A stretch of DNA of 64,000 nucleotides from Myxococcales bacterium (GTDB lineage: Bacteria > Myxococcota_C > UBA6777), in the NCBI GenBank assembly GCA_020632975.1, contig JACKEL010000007.1, positions 1 through 64,000 on the forward strand. Direction: 5' to 3'. The position numbers and the translations under genes are program-made. Below the pieces are notes generated by a model. It saw only the letters and a program-made list of their open reading frames with translations. It was not told the DNA's origin and did no database searches. The first letter of the stretch is position 1. Each line of letters starts with the position of its first letter. This document shows, piece by piece, positions 7,626 to 17,107 of the stretch.

Positions 7626-10504
7626 GCCTTGTTCTTGTTGCTGCGCTTGAGCATGAGCCACAACAGCACGAAAAAGAGCCATCCCATCGAAGGTTTGTCT
7701 TGGTTGTCCTGGCAACCACAGCCACTTTTGGGGGGGCCGTCTTGCGTGGTGGCATCGCTTTGTTGTTCTGACGATATCTCGGGTGTCAGGGCATCTTGGG
7801 TGATCTCTTGGGCGATCTCGGGTAGGATGGGTTCTGCGTCTGGGGCTTGGATGGCCTCTTGGTTTGCGTCGGGTGTGGACTCGCGGGTGGGTTCGGGCAG
7901 CGTGGTCTCTTCGATAAACTCGGGTACATCGAGGGTTGCGCGCAAGCTGATCGAGGCTGTGGCGGTGCGGCCATTTTCTGCGACAGCCACAACGCGGATC
8001 GTCCGCGTGCTTGGGGTTTCAAGTGCGATCGACATCGTGGGGCTTGTCGTGATCTCTTCGTTGCCCGCTTTTTCGTCAGTGTCCCAGAAAAACTCTTTTA
8101 ATATGGTGCCATTGAGTGAGACCACGCGTAGCGTCGGGCGAAAGGGAGCTTGCCCAACAGTTTGTCCCGTCGTTGTTTCTAGGCGGATCTGTGGGGCGGG
8201 TGCTTGCTCCCATGCTTGGTAAGCTTCAGGAAGTCGCAACAATCCTGCGCCCCAGATCTTCGGGTCCATCGAGGTCCATGTCGCAGGGGCTGCGGCTTTT
8301 TGAAAGAGCGGGCGGACATAGAGTGTTGGGTCTTTTTGAAGGAGGAGGGCGGCGGCACCTGTTGCAAAGGGGGTGGCCATGCTGGTTCCTGCGAGGACAT
8401 GGGTGTTTTCGCGGGTGTAAGCGGCGAGAAGATCATCGCAATAGAGTTCATTGGGATCTTGCAGGCAGGTCTGGATGTAGGTGGTCATGGTGGAAGCGAC
8501 GTAGCTTCCAGGTGCGATGATCGTAAGCCCTGGTCGTCCATCGCGTGTGGGGCCACGGCTGCTAAACCACGAGATGTCGCCTGGTACAAGGAATGAGTCG
8601 ATAAAGAAGTTGCCATCGCGAAGATCGAAGGCTGCGTGAAGATCATAGGCACCCACACAGATGGCGCCTTTCGAGCTTCCTGGGCTGCTGATGGTGCCCA
8701 ATATCCCGTCCTCTGCGTCTTTGGGGACGAGGCTCAAGAACTCGCCTTCTTCGGATGTATCGTAAGCATGAAAGATCCCGCTGCCTGTTCCTTGGGTGCG
8801 TTTGATCTTGAAGGTGAAGGTTTCTTCTTGTTGAGGGGCGGACTTCCATTTGAAGGTAAAGAAGCTGTGAGAAAGCGCGGGATTTTCGCTGTGTGTGAGT
8901 CCCGCACCCCACTCGTAAGTGAAGACGCTTGTGCTGCCTTGTTGGGTTTTTCCCCACACGAGGGGGATGGCTTGGCCTTTGGCGGTGACTTCGATGGTAA
9001 ATGTGTCCGTCTTGTCCGCAAAGATGTCGATGGTTGTAGGGTAATCGCTGCTTCCATAGGGAGGCGTTGTTTTGTAGGAGAGGGTGGTCGTTTGGTTGAG
9101 GGAGAGCTGTGTCGTGGCGTGTATCGCGTTGTTACCCTCGTTTCCTGCGGCCGCAAAGAGGTTGATGCCAGGCCCGATCACCTGCTCCGTGATCTTGTCG
9201 TCGAGGTAGGTGCCATCGTGCGAACCAATGTGAGAGCCAAGACTCATATTCAGTGCGAGCGGTCGACGGAGGGCTTTGGCTTTTTCGACGATGTATTTGA
9301 CCGCAGAGACGATATCATCGAAGCCTTTGACGACGATCAGTTCTGCGTTTGGGGCGATCCCTGGCTGGCTTCCGCTTGCTGCGGCGATCCCTGCGACGTG
9401 GGTTCCGTGTCCGTCGATATCTTCGCTGCGAACGAGGTTTCGATTGCATTGGGGAAGGGCCGCATCGATCTCTTGGCGATTGTACTCCACACCAAAACGC
9501 GCTTGCCCAACGATCTGTGGATCGGGTGAACGCTCGTTGCTACGAGGGGTTAGCTCTTGATCCCAAAGGTACAGGATGCGGGACTTGTCTTGTTTGGTAA
9601 AGTCTGTGTGGCACCAGTCGATCCCCGTATCAATGATCCCGATGATGACGCCCGTCCCATCGAGCCCTTGTTCTTTTTTGAGCCGCGCTGCTGCAAGTCC
9701 CGCGTGGCGTGGGGCTTTGGAAGAGGTGATGTCTCCGCCCGTGAGACGGGCAGAACGAAGGTTGATGTCTTCAGACGTGATGAAGATCGCGAACTTTCCG
9801 ATGTAATTGTCTTGGGTGGAGACGCGCAGCGTGACAGTACCTGCCTGTGTGAAAGTGTGTGTCACGCGTGCGTGGGACTTGGGCGTGGGATGCGGATCGC
9901 CGCTTGTGCTGTAGCCAAACGACGGATAGTCGCGATCAAGGACGTTGTTGCACGCGGTGTCTGCGCAGATCTCGATGAGTGGGGTCCAAAGCTCCGTGTC
10001 GTCTGAGCCACTTCCAACCACGAGGATCGTGATCTTGCCCGCGCTTGGGGACTGAAAGCGATAAGAGATGGGGGCACCAGAAGAACCGATCTCTGAGGCG
10101 TAGGTCAGCAAACCGCTTGCACCAAGTGTTCGTTTGGGACGGTAGCGACGGGCGGGGCTGAGTCGTTGGATCGCAGGGTGGCCTTGGAGACTTGGCAAAG
10201 CGGAGGGGAACACGCGTACAGAAGAGACCCGACCGATCTCAGCGTATTGAAAAAGACCGTGGATGCGCGGGAAAGGAGAGCCTGCTTTGCGTTCAAGCAG
10301 CAAGCGGTAGCGACCTTGGGCATCTTTGGGGATGCTGTGACCGAGCAATCCCCCTGTGAGGGCAGAGCGCAAAGCCGCATGCCAACCCGCGAAAGGATCT
10401 TGTTTGTTCGATGGGATCGGGCTGTAGAGATGTTGTTCTGTGGGGAGACAAGCGTTACCAAGTCCCATCGTCAAGAGAAGAAAAAGTATGAGTCGCAGGC
10501 GCAT
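7601..10504 (-). CDS. Subtilisin-like (S8) serine protease with MYXO-CTERM-like surface anchor
   Basis: A 967-residue exported protease. GAGGAG precedes the ATG by about 7 bases. A signal peptide (1-19) is followed by an N-terminal beta region and then the S8 domain with an intact triad: Asp292 in IIDTGID, His366 in DGHGTHVAG, and the Ser in LAGTSMATP near residue 706. The oxyanion Asn lies in AAAGNEGN. A beta domain follows (about 755-860), then an acidic Glu/Pro/Gln/Thr-rich stalk, then CGC, one hydrophobic segment and a basic end (KRSNKNK). This matches a rhombosortase-type MYXO-CTERM layout and suggests surface exposure. It is active by sequence, in contrast to the matrixin at 1-3 kb. It is a single-gene unit converging with the anti-sigma gene. 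Confidence 0.9.
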   Translation of the reverse strand: MRLRLILFLLLTMGLGNACLPTEQHLYSPIPSNKQDPFAGWHAALRSALTGGLLGHSIPKDAQGRYRLLLERKAGSPFPRIHGLFQYAEIGRVSSVRVFPSALPSLQGHPAIQRLSPARRYRPKRTLGASGLLTYASEIGSSGAPISYRFQSPSAGKITILVVGSGSDDTELWTPLIEICADTACNNVLDRDYPSFGYSTSGDPHPTPKSHARVTHTFTQAGTVTLRVSTQDNYIGKFAIFITSEDINLRSARLTGGDITSSKAPRHAGLAAARLKKEQGLDGTGVIIGIIDTGIDWCHTDFTKQDKSRILYLWDQELTPRSNERSPDPQIVGQARFGVEYNRQEIDAALPQCNRNLVRSEDIDGHGTHVAGIAAASGSQPGIAPNAELIVVKGFDDIVSAVKYIVEKAKALRRPLALNMSLGSHIGSHDGTYLDDKITEQVIGPGINLFAAAGNEGNNAIHATTQLSLNQTTTLSYKTTPPYGSSDYPTTIDIFADKTDTFTIEVTAKGQAIPLVWGKTQQGSTSVFTYEWGAGLTHSENPALSHSFFTFKWKSAPQQEETFTFKIKRTQGTGSGIFHAYDTSEEGEFLSLVPKDAEDGILGTISSPGSSKGAICVGAYDLHAAFDLRDGNFFIDSFLVPGDISWFSSRGPTRDGRPGLTIIAPGSYVASTMTTYIQTCLQDPNELYCDDLLAAYTRENTHVLAGTSMATPFATGAAALLLQKDPTLYVRPLFQKAAAPATWTSMDPKIWGAGLLRLPEAYQAWEQAPAPQIRLETTTGQTVGQAPFRPTLRVVSLNGTILKEFFWDTDEKAGNEEITTSPTMSIALETPSTRTIRVVAVAENGRTATASISLRATLDVPEFIEETTLPEPTRESTPDANQEAIQAPDAEPILPEIAQEITQDALTPEISSEQQSDATTQDGPPKSGCGCQDNQDKPSMGWLFFVLLWLMLKRSNKNKAHFWITNS

Positions 10505-10575
10505 GCAAGGCTCCTCTGATCAAAGCGAGACCATCGTTGGATGGTGAGGAGGAGATCTTGCACAAAGTCGAAAAG

Positions 10576-13473
10576 TTAGCGAAGGGCTTGGTAAAGGATC
10601 TCGATGGGGTGTTTGGCTTTGTAGGCGGTGCCGTCGAGGATTTGGTGACGGCAGGAAGTTCCCACAGCCACGACCTCAGCATCTTGGCGATCACGCACCG
10701 CTGGAAAAAGTTTGAGTTCGCCGATCTTCATCGACACATCATACTTTTCCTTGTCGTATCCGAAGGAACCAGCCATCCCACAACAGCCTGAAGGGATCTC
10801 TTTGGCGGCTGCGTCGGGAAGAAGGCGCAACATCTCCAAGGTGGGCTTGATCCCGACAAGGGACTTTTGGAAGCAGTGTCCGTGGACAAGATAGGTCTTG
10901 GGGGTTGGAGCAAAGGGATGGATAAAGTGCGCCTTGGTGGACTCTGCCACCAAAAACTCATCGATCAAAAAGGCGTGTTGGGCGATCTTTTCCACCACGG
11001 GATCTTCTGGGAAAAAGTCTCGATACTCATCGCGGATCGTCAAAAGCGTCGATGGCTCGACACCCACGAGAGGGATACCTTTTTCCATGGGGCCACGCAG
11101 TCGCCAGATGTTGTCTTCTGCGAGCTTTTTGGCGCGACGTGTAAAGCCTTTGGATATCAGAGTTCGCCCGTCATCCCGCACTTTGGAGAGTTCGACGTTG
11201 TAACCTGCGGCTTCGAGGACGGTGATGGCTGCGATGCCTACGTGGGGATCGTTGTAATTGATAAAGGGGTCTGCAAGGAAATGGACGGTCTTTCCGTTCT
11301 TTCCAGCATTTTTGTGTGGCTTGTGAAAGCGAAACCACATCCGCAGCGTGGGCAGTTGGATCTCTGGGATCTTGCGGCGACTGTCCACACCAAGGAGCTG
11401 TTCAAAAAGCCATCGACCAAAGCCCGAGCCCACAAAGAGATTGAAGAACACCGCAAAAGGCGTCGCGAGCATGGTGAGAAAAGGCATCCAACCAAACGCG
11501 AGATCCGAAAGCGGGATACCGTGAACGTCGTGACGACGTTGGAGATATTCGTACTTGAGCTTCGCCATATCGACGTTGGAGGGGCACTCAGACTTGCACG
11601 CTTTGCATTCGAGGCAAAGCTTCATGGTGTCGTGCACTTCAGGACGCTTGAATGCCTCCACTGGGCCATGCTTCATGATGGCCGTACGTAGGACATTTGC
11701 GCGGCCTCGGGTGGAGTGTTGTTCTTCAAGGGTCGCTTGGTAGGAAGGACACATCGTCCCTGAAGCGATCGCGGACTTTCGGCAAGCCCCTGCGCCGTTG
11801 CAAAACTCGGTGGCGCGGACATATCCGTGTTGCTTCTCAAAAGAGAGCGCGGTCGGGATATCGTGGGTGGGGTAGTGTTCGGGATAGCGCAGATCTTGAT
11901 CCATGGGAAAGGCATCAACGATCTTGTTGGGGTTGAAGATGCCCTTGGGATCGAAGATGCGTTTGACTTCTCGCAGGACATTGTAGAGTTCAGTCCCAAA
12001 GAAGCGCTCGTTGAAGGGCGCGCGGACACGTCCGTCCCCGTGTTCGCCTGAGATCGAACCACCATACTTGATCACCAACTCCGTGACCTTTTCGGCGATC
12101 TGCTTCATCTTTTCGACATCTGCGGGATCTTTGAGATTGAGCACGGGTCGCATGTGCAACTCACCCACCGAAGCATGGGCATAATACACACAAGAGGTCC
12201 CATACTCTTCCATCAACTGTTGGAAGTCTTCGATGTAGTCGGGCAAAGCATCGGGTGGGACTGCGGTGTCTTCGACAAATGCGACAGGTTTGGAGTCCCC
12301 TGGCATCGTAAAGATGATCCCGAGGCCAGCCTTGCGCAGATTCCAAACCTTCCCGATATCCGCGCCCCAAAGACGTGGGTAAGTGTAACCCAAGTCTTTT
12401 TCTTTCATCCGCGCTTCCATGCGATCCATCTTGTCTAAGATCTCTTCTTTGCTATCGCCATAAAACTCGACAGCAAGGACGCCTTGGGGATCGCCTTCAA
12501 GGAAGAAACGCAGAGGTTCGAGGCTGATGTTACCTTTGCTTAGATCGAGGATCGTCTTGTCGATCAGTTCGATGGCTGCGGGCTGAAAGGGCAGGGCTTC
12601 GACTGTTGCGACCATGCACTCGCGCAGACTGTTGGCTTGAAGGACAACAAGCCCCTTGTGCTTGGGAAGTGGCACAAGGTTGACGCGCGCACGGGTGATC
12701 AGCGCCAAAGTACCCTCTGATGCGCAAAGCAGACGACTCAAGTTAAAGGGTTTGTCTTCGCGCAAGAGTTCATCAAGGAGATAACCTGTGTTGCGTCGAA
12801 GGATCTTGGGATAGCGCTCTTTGATAAGTGCCCGATGTTCCGAGAGGATGCGTGTAATCTCGCGGTAGATATGACCTTCGAGATTGTCGAGCTTCTTCTT
12901 TTCTTCGAGTTCTTGGGGGGTGAGATCTTTAAAGTGCGCGATGGAGCCGTCCGAAAGGATGACCTCTGTTTCAAAGAGATGATCGACCGTCTTTCCGTAC
13001 AAGATGGAGTGGGTACCACAAGAGTTGTTGCCGATCATCCCGCCGATCATCGCGCGGTTTGAGGTCGAAGTATCGGGCCCATACTGAAGGCCATAAGGCG
13101 CGACCAAAGCGTTGATATCGTCCTGGATCACGCCAGGTTCGACCCACATCCAACCTTCTTCTGCATTGGTCTCCAAGACGCGATTCATGTACTTGGAAAC
13201 ATCCAGTACCATGCCTTTCCCGACACACTGCCCCGCAAGCGATGTCCCCGCAGCCCTCGGGATGATCGGGACTTTGTACAAGTCCGCCACCTTCACGGCT
13301 TGGATGATGTCTTGCGTATGCTTGGGCAAGACCACTCCATCGGGCTCGACTTGGTAGATCGAAGCATCTGTGGAGTAGAGCATACGGGACGCTTCATCCA
13401 CGCGCACTTCTCCTTCAAAACGCTTTTTCAACGTCGTGAAAGCGCGGTGAACAGCGACAGCTTGTGTGCTCAT
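10576..13473 (-). CDS. FAD-linked oxidase with Fe-S and CCG domains (D-lactate/glycolate dehydrogenase type)
   Basis: A 965-residue fusion. The start is MSTQAVA, with AAGGAG 8 bases upstream. Residues about 20-240 form the FAD-binding half (PRAAGTSLAGQCVGKG and IGGMIGNNSCGTHS), followed by the FAD-oxidase C-terminal domain to about 540. Next come ferredoxin-like Cys clusters (CNGAGACRKS...CPSY and CLECKACKSECP), then a CCG domain (HGHCFQKS, SGCCGMAGSFGY). The layout is that of large GlcD/Dld-II/YdiJ-like dehydrogenases that oxidise a 2-hydroxy acid and pass electrons to the respiratory chain. The precise substrate cannot be told from sequence. It lies 20 bases after glyoxalase II on the same strand. 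Glyoxalase II yields D-lactate from methylglyoxal detoxification, which makes D-lactate a plausible substrate. Confidence 0.9.
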   Translation of the reverse strand: MSTQAVAVHRAFTTLKKRFEGEVRVDEASRMLYSTDASIYQVEPDGVVLPKHTQDIIQAVKVADLYKVPIIPRAAGTSLAGQCVGKGMVLDVSKYMNRVLETNAEEGWMWVEPGVIQDDINALVAPYGLQYGPDTSTSNRAMIGGMIGNNSCGTHSILYGKTVDHLFETEVILSDGSIAHFKDLTPQELEEKKKLDNLEGHIYREITRILSEHRALIKERYPKILRRNTGYLLDELLREDKPFNLSRLLCASEGTLALITRARVNLVPLPKHKGLVVLQANSLRECMVATVEALPFQPAAIELIDKTILDLSKGNISLEPLRFFLEGDPQGVLAVEFYGDSKEEILDKMDRMEARMKEKDLGYTYPRLWGADIGKVWNLRKAGLGIIFTMPGDSKPVAFVEDTAVPPDALPDYIEDFQQLMEEYGTSCVYYAHASVGELHMRPVLNLKDPADVEKMKQIAEKVTELVIKYGGSISGEHGDGRVRAPFNERFFGTELYNVLREVKRIFDPKGIFNPNKIVDAFPMDQDLRYPEHYPTHDIPTALSFEKQHGYVRATEFCNGAGACRKSAIASGTMCPSYQATLEEQHSTRGRANVLRTAIMKHGPVEAFKRPEVHDTMKLCLECKACKSECPSNVDMAKLKYEYLQRRHDVHGIPLSDLAFGWMPFLTMLATPFAVFFNLFVGSGFGRWLFEQLLGVDSRRKIPEIQLPTLRMWFRFHKPHKNAGKNGKTVHFLADPFINYNDPHVGIAAITVLEAAGYNVELSKVRDDGRTLISKGFTRRAKKLAEDNIWRLRGPMEKGIPLVGVEPSTLLTIRDEYRDFFPEDPVVEKIAQHAFLIDEFLVAESTKAHFIHPFAPTPKTYLVHGHCFQKSLVGIKPTLEMLRLLPDAAAKEIPSGCCGMAGSFGYDKEKYDVSMKIGELKLFPAVRDRQDAEVVAVGTSCRHQILDGTAYKAKHPIEILYQALR

Positions 13474-13493
13474 AGAAAGGCTCCTTTGTGGCA

Positions 13494-14273
13494 TTAGAAG
13501 TTGTTTTTCATCTCGCGCAGGGCGCCCAACACCGAGACCGCATCGTGAGGATCAGCGCCTTGCGTTGCGGTGGCTTGTTGGACGGCTGCGATGTGGGTAC
13601 GCAAAAAGGGATTGACCTGTTTTTCTTGGGCAATCGTCGAAGGGATCGTGGGTTTCTCGCGTTCTCGTAGAGAGAGGACTTCTTCGTACGTCTGCGCAAG
13701 AAACGCATTGTTCGGCTCGACATGTCGTGCAAAACGCAGGTTGGAAGCTGTGTATTCGTGGCCACAGTAAACGCGCGTATCTTCGGGCAGTGCCGCGAGT
13801 TTTTGCAGGGAGTCATGCATCTCTGCGGGGGTGCCTTCAAAGAAGCGACCACATCCGCCAAAAAACAACGTATCCCCACAAAAAACAGCCGCAGCATCTG
13901 CAAAGTAGTAAGCGATATGGCCCCGTGTATGGGCAGGTGTAAACAAGATCTCTGCTTCATACTCGCCGACCTTGATGCGCTCGCCTTCCTCAACCTTGCG
14001 GGTGATGCAAGGGATACGGTCGCTGTCAGGGCCATAACCGACGATCTCTAGCGCGGGCCACTTCTTTTTGAGATCTTCGTTTCCACCCACATGATCGAAG
14101 TGATGATGCGTATTGAGCACCATGGTGGGTTGGAGCTTCATGCGTTCAAGCGTCTGGATCATGGCGTCTGCATCTGGACAGTCCACCAAAGCCACAGCTC
14201 CGCTCTTTGTGCAGTGAAGGATGTAACTGTAATTGTCCGAAAGAACAGGGACCAAAGTAATCTCTAGGCTCAT
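13494..14273 (-). CDS. gloB: Hydroxyacylglutathione hydrolase (glyoxalase II)
   Basis: A 259-residue metallo-beta-lactamase fold enzyme that hydrolyses S-lactoylglutathione to D-lactate and glutathione. The start is MSLEITL, with AAGGAG 7 bases upstream; the longer frame adds 51 non-homologous residues. The THHHFDHVGG metal motif is intact, followed by the His of TPAHTRGH, the Asp in VFCGDTLFFGGCGR (bridging ligand), and the YCGHEYT His. The glyoxalase II C-terminal domain is present, including NPFLR near the end. It is the promoter-proximal gene of a pair with the FAD/Fe-S oxidase, which fits conversion of its product D-lactate. No glyoxalase I is in the window. Confidence 0.92.
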   Translation of the reverse strand: MSLEITLVPVLSDNYSYILHCTKSGAVALVDCPDADAMIQTLERMKLQPTMVLNTHHHFDHVGGNEDLKKKWPALEIVGYGPDSDRIPCITRKVEEGERIKVGEYEAEILFTPAHTRGHIAYYFADAAAVFCGDTLFFGGCGRFFEGTPAEMHDSLQKLAALPEDTRVYCGHEYTASNLRFARHVEPNNAFLAQTYEEVLSLREREKPTIPSTIAQEKQVNPFLRTHIAAVQQATATQGADPHDAVSVLGALREMKNNF

Positions 14274-14444
14274 ACGTCGCTCCTTTTGGCAGGGGAAAAG
14301 GTTGGGCGAATAGGCGCAATATACGAAATCTTCTGATGTGCGCAAGCTCCAAACAGGTTCCCACAGCGTCAACAGACGCGAAGGATCGTCCACAAAGCAG
14401 CGCTCACAGGATCTCTTGTCCAACATAGCTGTGTGAGGGTGGGG

Positions 14445-15425
14445 TCAGCGTTTGGTGATCTTGCAAGTGCCCGTGTTATCGTCGCGTTGTTCGCAGAGGA
14501 AGTGTTGGGTGGCCCCTTGGATCTCAAATTGCGTGATGCGTTGAAGGGGGTTGTAGCGCAAGACGAAGCTTTCTCGGGTCAGGCGTCGTTTTCTGCGCAA
14601 GAACAACAGGTGTTCGATCGGGCCAAGAGGTTGGAGGAGTCTGTAACGAAGCTGTAGTCCGCCTCGGCTGATGCGGGCATTGCGACGTTTGGAACGTTTG
14701 CGGGTGAGGAGGTAGATCAAGCTCATGCGGTGGAGAGACTGTGGAGACTTGAGGCACTGATCGTCTTTTTGCTCGGGTGGACAGGGATTTTTGGTGGGAT
14801 ACGAACGCATCGTCATGCGGCCACTGACACAAGCTCCTTGGCGATCACACGCACTAAGATAACGCCAGATGATCTCTTTGTAAGGGGCTTGGGGTTTGTT
14901 CCATCCATGAAGAGAGACGATCAACACGCCGCTGCCTTCGCTTGTACAGCTCAGTTGTAGGGTCAGACGATAACCCAGTCGAGTCTTTTGGACATCGTAG
15001 CAAGGATGAAGTGGAAAGCTGAAGATGTCCTTGTCTTGGGGATTCTTGGGCACCTTGATCGTGATGGGGACGCGTCGATAGTCGTTGGAAAGCGGAGAAA
15101 AAGCGGTGACGCGATGGAGGATACCTTCGGGGATACCGATGCGTTGGAGCTGTGCGTTTAAAGAGGGTGGTCCTCCGCGGCTGGTCGAGCGGTAACGACG
15201 CGCAGTGCCACGCAAGATCGAGCGCAGTCGAGAGATATCTTTGAGGTTCAACTGGGCGGTGGGGCGGCTCAGTTGGGCCTCCAACTCATCGAAGGAAAAG
15301 CGCTGGTTTCGACAGCCCCATCCAAAGGTGCTGATCAAAAGCAGCATGATCCACAAACGTGCGAAACGAAGGGATGCAGGGACAAAGCTTCGAGGGCGAA
15401 GCTTTTTTCGAGAGCAAAGTTGCAT
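14445..15425 (-). CDS. Probable lipoprotein, unknown function
   Basis: A 326-residue protein. The open frame extends 131 codons upstream, antisense to nothing useful and overlapping the aminotransferase gene, so the start at MQLCSRKK (19 bases after that gene's stop) is preferred, with GGGGA upstream. A basic N-terminus precedes a hydrophobic stretch ending FGWGC at about residue 31, consistent with a signal peptidase II site, though Trp at -2 is atypical. The rest is Arg-rich and beta-like with CDRQGAC and CPPEQKDDQC. No recognised domain. Co-transcription with the aminotransferase is likely from spacing. Confidence 0.65.
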   Translation of the reverse strand: MQLCSRKKLRPRSFVPASLRFARLWIMLLLISTFGWGCRNQRFSFDELEAQLSRPTAQLNLKDISRLRSILRGTARRYRSTSRGGPPSLNAQLQRIGIPEGILHRVTAFSPLSNDYRRVPITIKVPKNPQDKDIFSFPLHPCYDVQKTRLGYRLTLQLSCTSEGSGVLIVSLHGWNKPQAPYKEIIWRYLSACDRQGACVSGRMTMRSYPTKNPCPPEQKDDQCLKSPQSLHRMSLIYLLTRKRSKRRNARISRGGLQLRYRLLQPLGPIEHLLFLRRKRRLTRESFVLRYNPLQRITQFEIQGATQHFLCEQRDDNTGTCKITKR

Positions 15426-15444
15426 CGAAAATCCCCTGTGTGGT

Positions 15445-16632
15445 TTAGGCTTTGCGCAGTCGTTCGGCGGCAGCTTCGAGGACATGGTCTTCTTTGCAGA
15501 AGGCGAATCGGGCCATCTTGTGCGCGATGTGCTTGTTGGGCGGTGAGAAAAAGTAAGATGGCGGGATCGCGACAACACCAACGTTGGTGGTGAGGTGATG
15601 ACAGAAGGCCTCATCGTTGTCAAAGCCCCATGCGCTGGTGTCTGCGACGATGAAGTACGTTCCTTCAGCGGGGTAGGGGTTGAGGTTGGCTTCTTGGAGG
15701 ACTTGAAAGAAAAAGTCGCGCTTCTTTTGGTAAAGATCTCGGACTTCGTTGTAGTAGTTGTTCTCTTTGGATTGTTCGATGGCCACGGCAACAGCAGCTT
15801 GCATGGGCGTCGCGACACAGAAAGGGATCCACTGCTGCGCCATCTGTAGAGCGTGCGTGAGATCTTCAGGAGCGATCACCCAACCCACTTTCCAACCTGT
15901 GACGCTGAAGGTCTTTCCTGCGCTGCTGATCGTGAGTGTGCGTTCCCACATCCCAGGCAGCGTGGCGATGGAGACATGTTCGCGATCATCGAACAACAAG
16001 CGGTCATAGACTTCATCGGCGATCACAAGGAGATCGTGTTCGATGCAGAGCGCGGCGAGCTCTTGGAGTTCTTCGCGGGTAAAGCACTTTCCTGTCGGAT
16101 TATGGGGGGTATTGAGGATCAGCGCCTTGGTGCGTGGAGTGATGGTGCTTCGCAACTCATCGAGGTCTAACTCCCATTGGTGGGCGGCGTTGGGACGCAG
16201 TGGGACAAAGCGCGGTACACCCCCCGCCATCAAGATCGAAGCGGGGTAGGAGTCATAAAAAGGCTCGAGCAAGATGACTTCATCGTCACGATCGATCAGG
16301 GCTTGGATCACAGCGTAGATCCCTTCGGTAGCACCGACGGTTACGGTGATCTCTTTTTCAGGATCGACGCTACGTCCCCAGTCACGCTCTGCTTGTTGAG
16401 CAAGGGCGTTGCGCAGCGCGGGGAAACCTTTGTGGGGAGAATATTGTTGATAGCCTTCCATGGCTTGACGTCCAGCTTCGCGCACAAACTCGGGTGGAGC
16501 GAAGTCAGGGAAGCCTTGGCCAAGGTTGATGGCTTGGTGTTTTTGGGCGAGCTGTGTCCATACGGTAAAGACGGTGGTTCCAAAGGATTGGATGCGCTCT
16601 GCGCCTCGGGGATAAGTCTTCGACATGCTCAT
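15445..16632 (-). CDS. Class I/II pyridoxal-phosphate aminotransferase (methionine/kynurenine aminotransferase type)
   Basis: A 395-residue fold-type I aminotransferase. The N-terminal INLGQGFPDFAPP, the NTPHNPTGK loop, DEVYDRLLFD, the PLP-lysine in SSAGKTFSVTGWKVGW, and a C-terminal Arg-containing region (MARFAFCK) place it with the YbdL/kynurenine-oxoglutarate transaminase group. These enzymes use methionine, aromatic amino acids or kynurenine with 2-oxo acids. The exact substrate cannot be set. Two ATGs lie close together (16632 and 16626) with no strong ribosome-binding site. It diverges from lysA across a 475-base gap with stem-loops and is followed closely by a lipoprotein gene. Confidence 0.9.
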   Translation of the reverse strand: MSMSKTYPRGAERIQSFGTTVFTVWTQLAQKHQAINLGQGFPDFAPPEFVREAGRQAMEGYQQYSPHKGFPALRNALAQQAERDWGRSVDPEKEITVTVGATEGIYAVIQALIDRDDEVILLEPFYDSYPASILMAGGVPRFVPLRPNAAHQWELDLDELRSTITPRTKALILNTPHNPTGKCFTREELQELAALCIEHDLLVIADEVYDRLLFDDREHVSIATLPGMWERTLTISSAGKTFSVTGWKVGWVIAPEDLTHALQMAQQWIPFCVATPMQAAVAVAIEQSKENNYYNEVRDLYQKKRDFFFQVLQEANLNPYPAEGTYFIVADTSAWGFDNDEAFCHHLTTNVGVVAIPPSYFFSPPNKHIAHKMARFAFCKEDHVLEAAAERLRKA

Positions 16633-17107
16633 GCTCTATGCTTTTGGGGTTAAGGTGAGTTGTGGGCCTGCATCTTAAACATAGCGTCTTGGCGTGGCAA
16701 GATGATTTGAGCAAGAACCTCGGCAAGCTGACCTCTAGGAGCGTTTGTGAGGGAGATGTTGAGAACGAAAGCTTGGTTCATGCGAGCTTTCGCAAAAAAG
16801 AAACAAACCAAACAGAAGAAAGTGTTGCCTTGGGACGTCCAAGGGGACCGAAAAATCCATACAAGGTGATGTGTCATCTTGTTTGTTCTTTGGGTGATGC
16901 GAAAGAAAAGAGTTGAGGCCAAGGACGGGATTTACAACAAAGAAAAAGGTCGCGAAGTACAGATTGACGCAGCGGAAACATCTGGATATGCTGCGCGTCG
17001 ATCACCTCGGTTGCAAGGTCTCCTTGATCGAGGTGGCGCTTTCGGGGTCTTGGTGGATAAAGCTTTTGGTGTTTGAGCAGCAAGCTTCTTGGTGAAGGAG
17101 TGTTTTG
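16633..17107. other. 475-base intergenic region between divergent genes with three stem-loops
   Basis: No convincing gene is present; frames here are short and lack ribosome-binding sites. Three inverted repeats occur in order. The first is CGAAAGCT at 16766-16773 pairing with AGCTTTCG at 16785-16792. The second is CCTTGG at 16828-16833 with CCAAGG at 16839-16844. The third is a bulged stem at about 16860-16880 (ACAAG...GATG/CATC...TTGT). On the plus strand they would form part of a long leader for lysA. I see no recognisable lysine riboswitch consensus. Confidence 0.5.

Noticed and set aside
14445..15818. The full 457-residue minus-strand frame as one protein
   Set aside because: Its first 131 codons are a shadow of the aminotransferase gene in another frame, and a signal sequence begins at the internal Met.
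16633..17107. Lysine riboswitch upstream of lysA
   Set aside because: Stem-loops are present but I could not find the conserved L-box core, so only unnamed hairpins are recorded.
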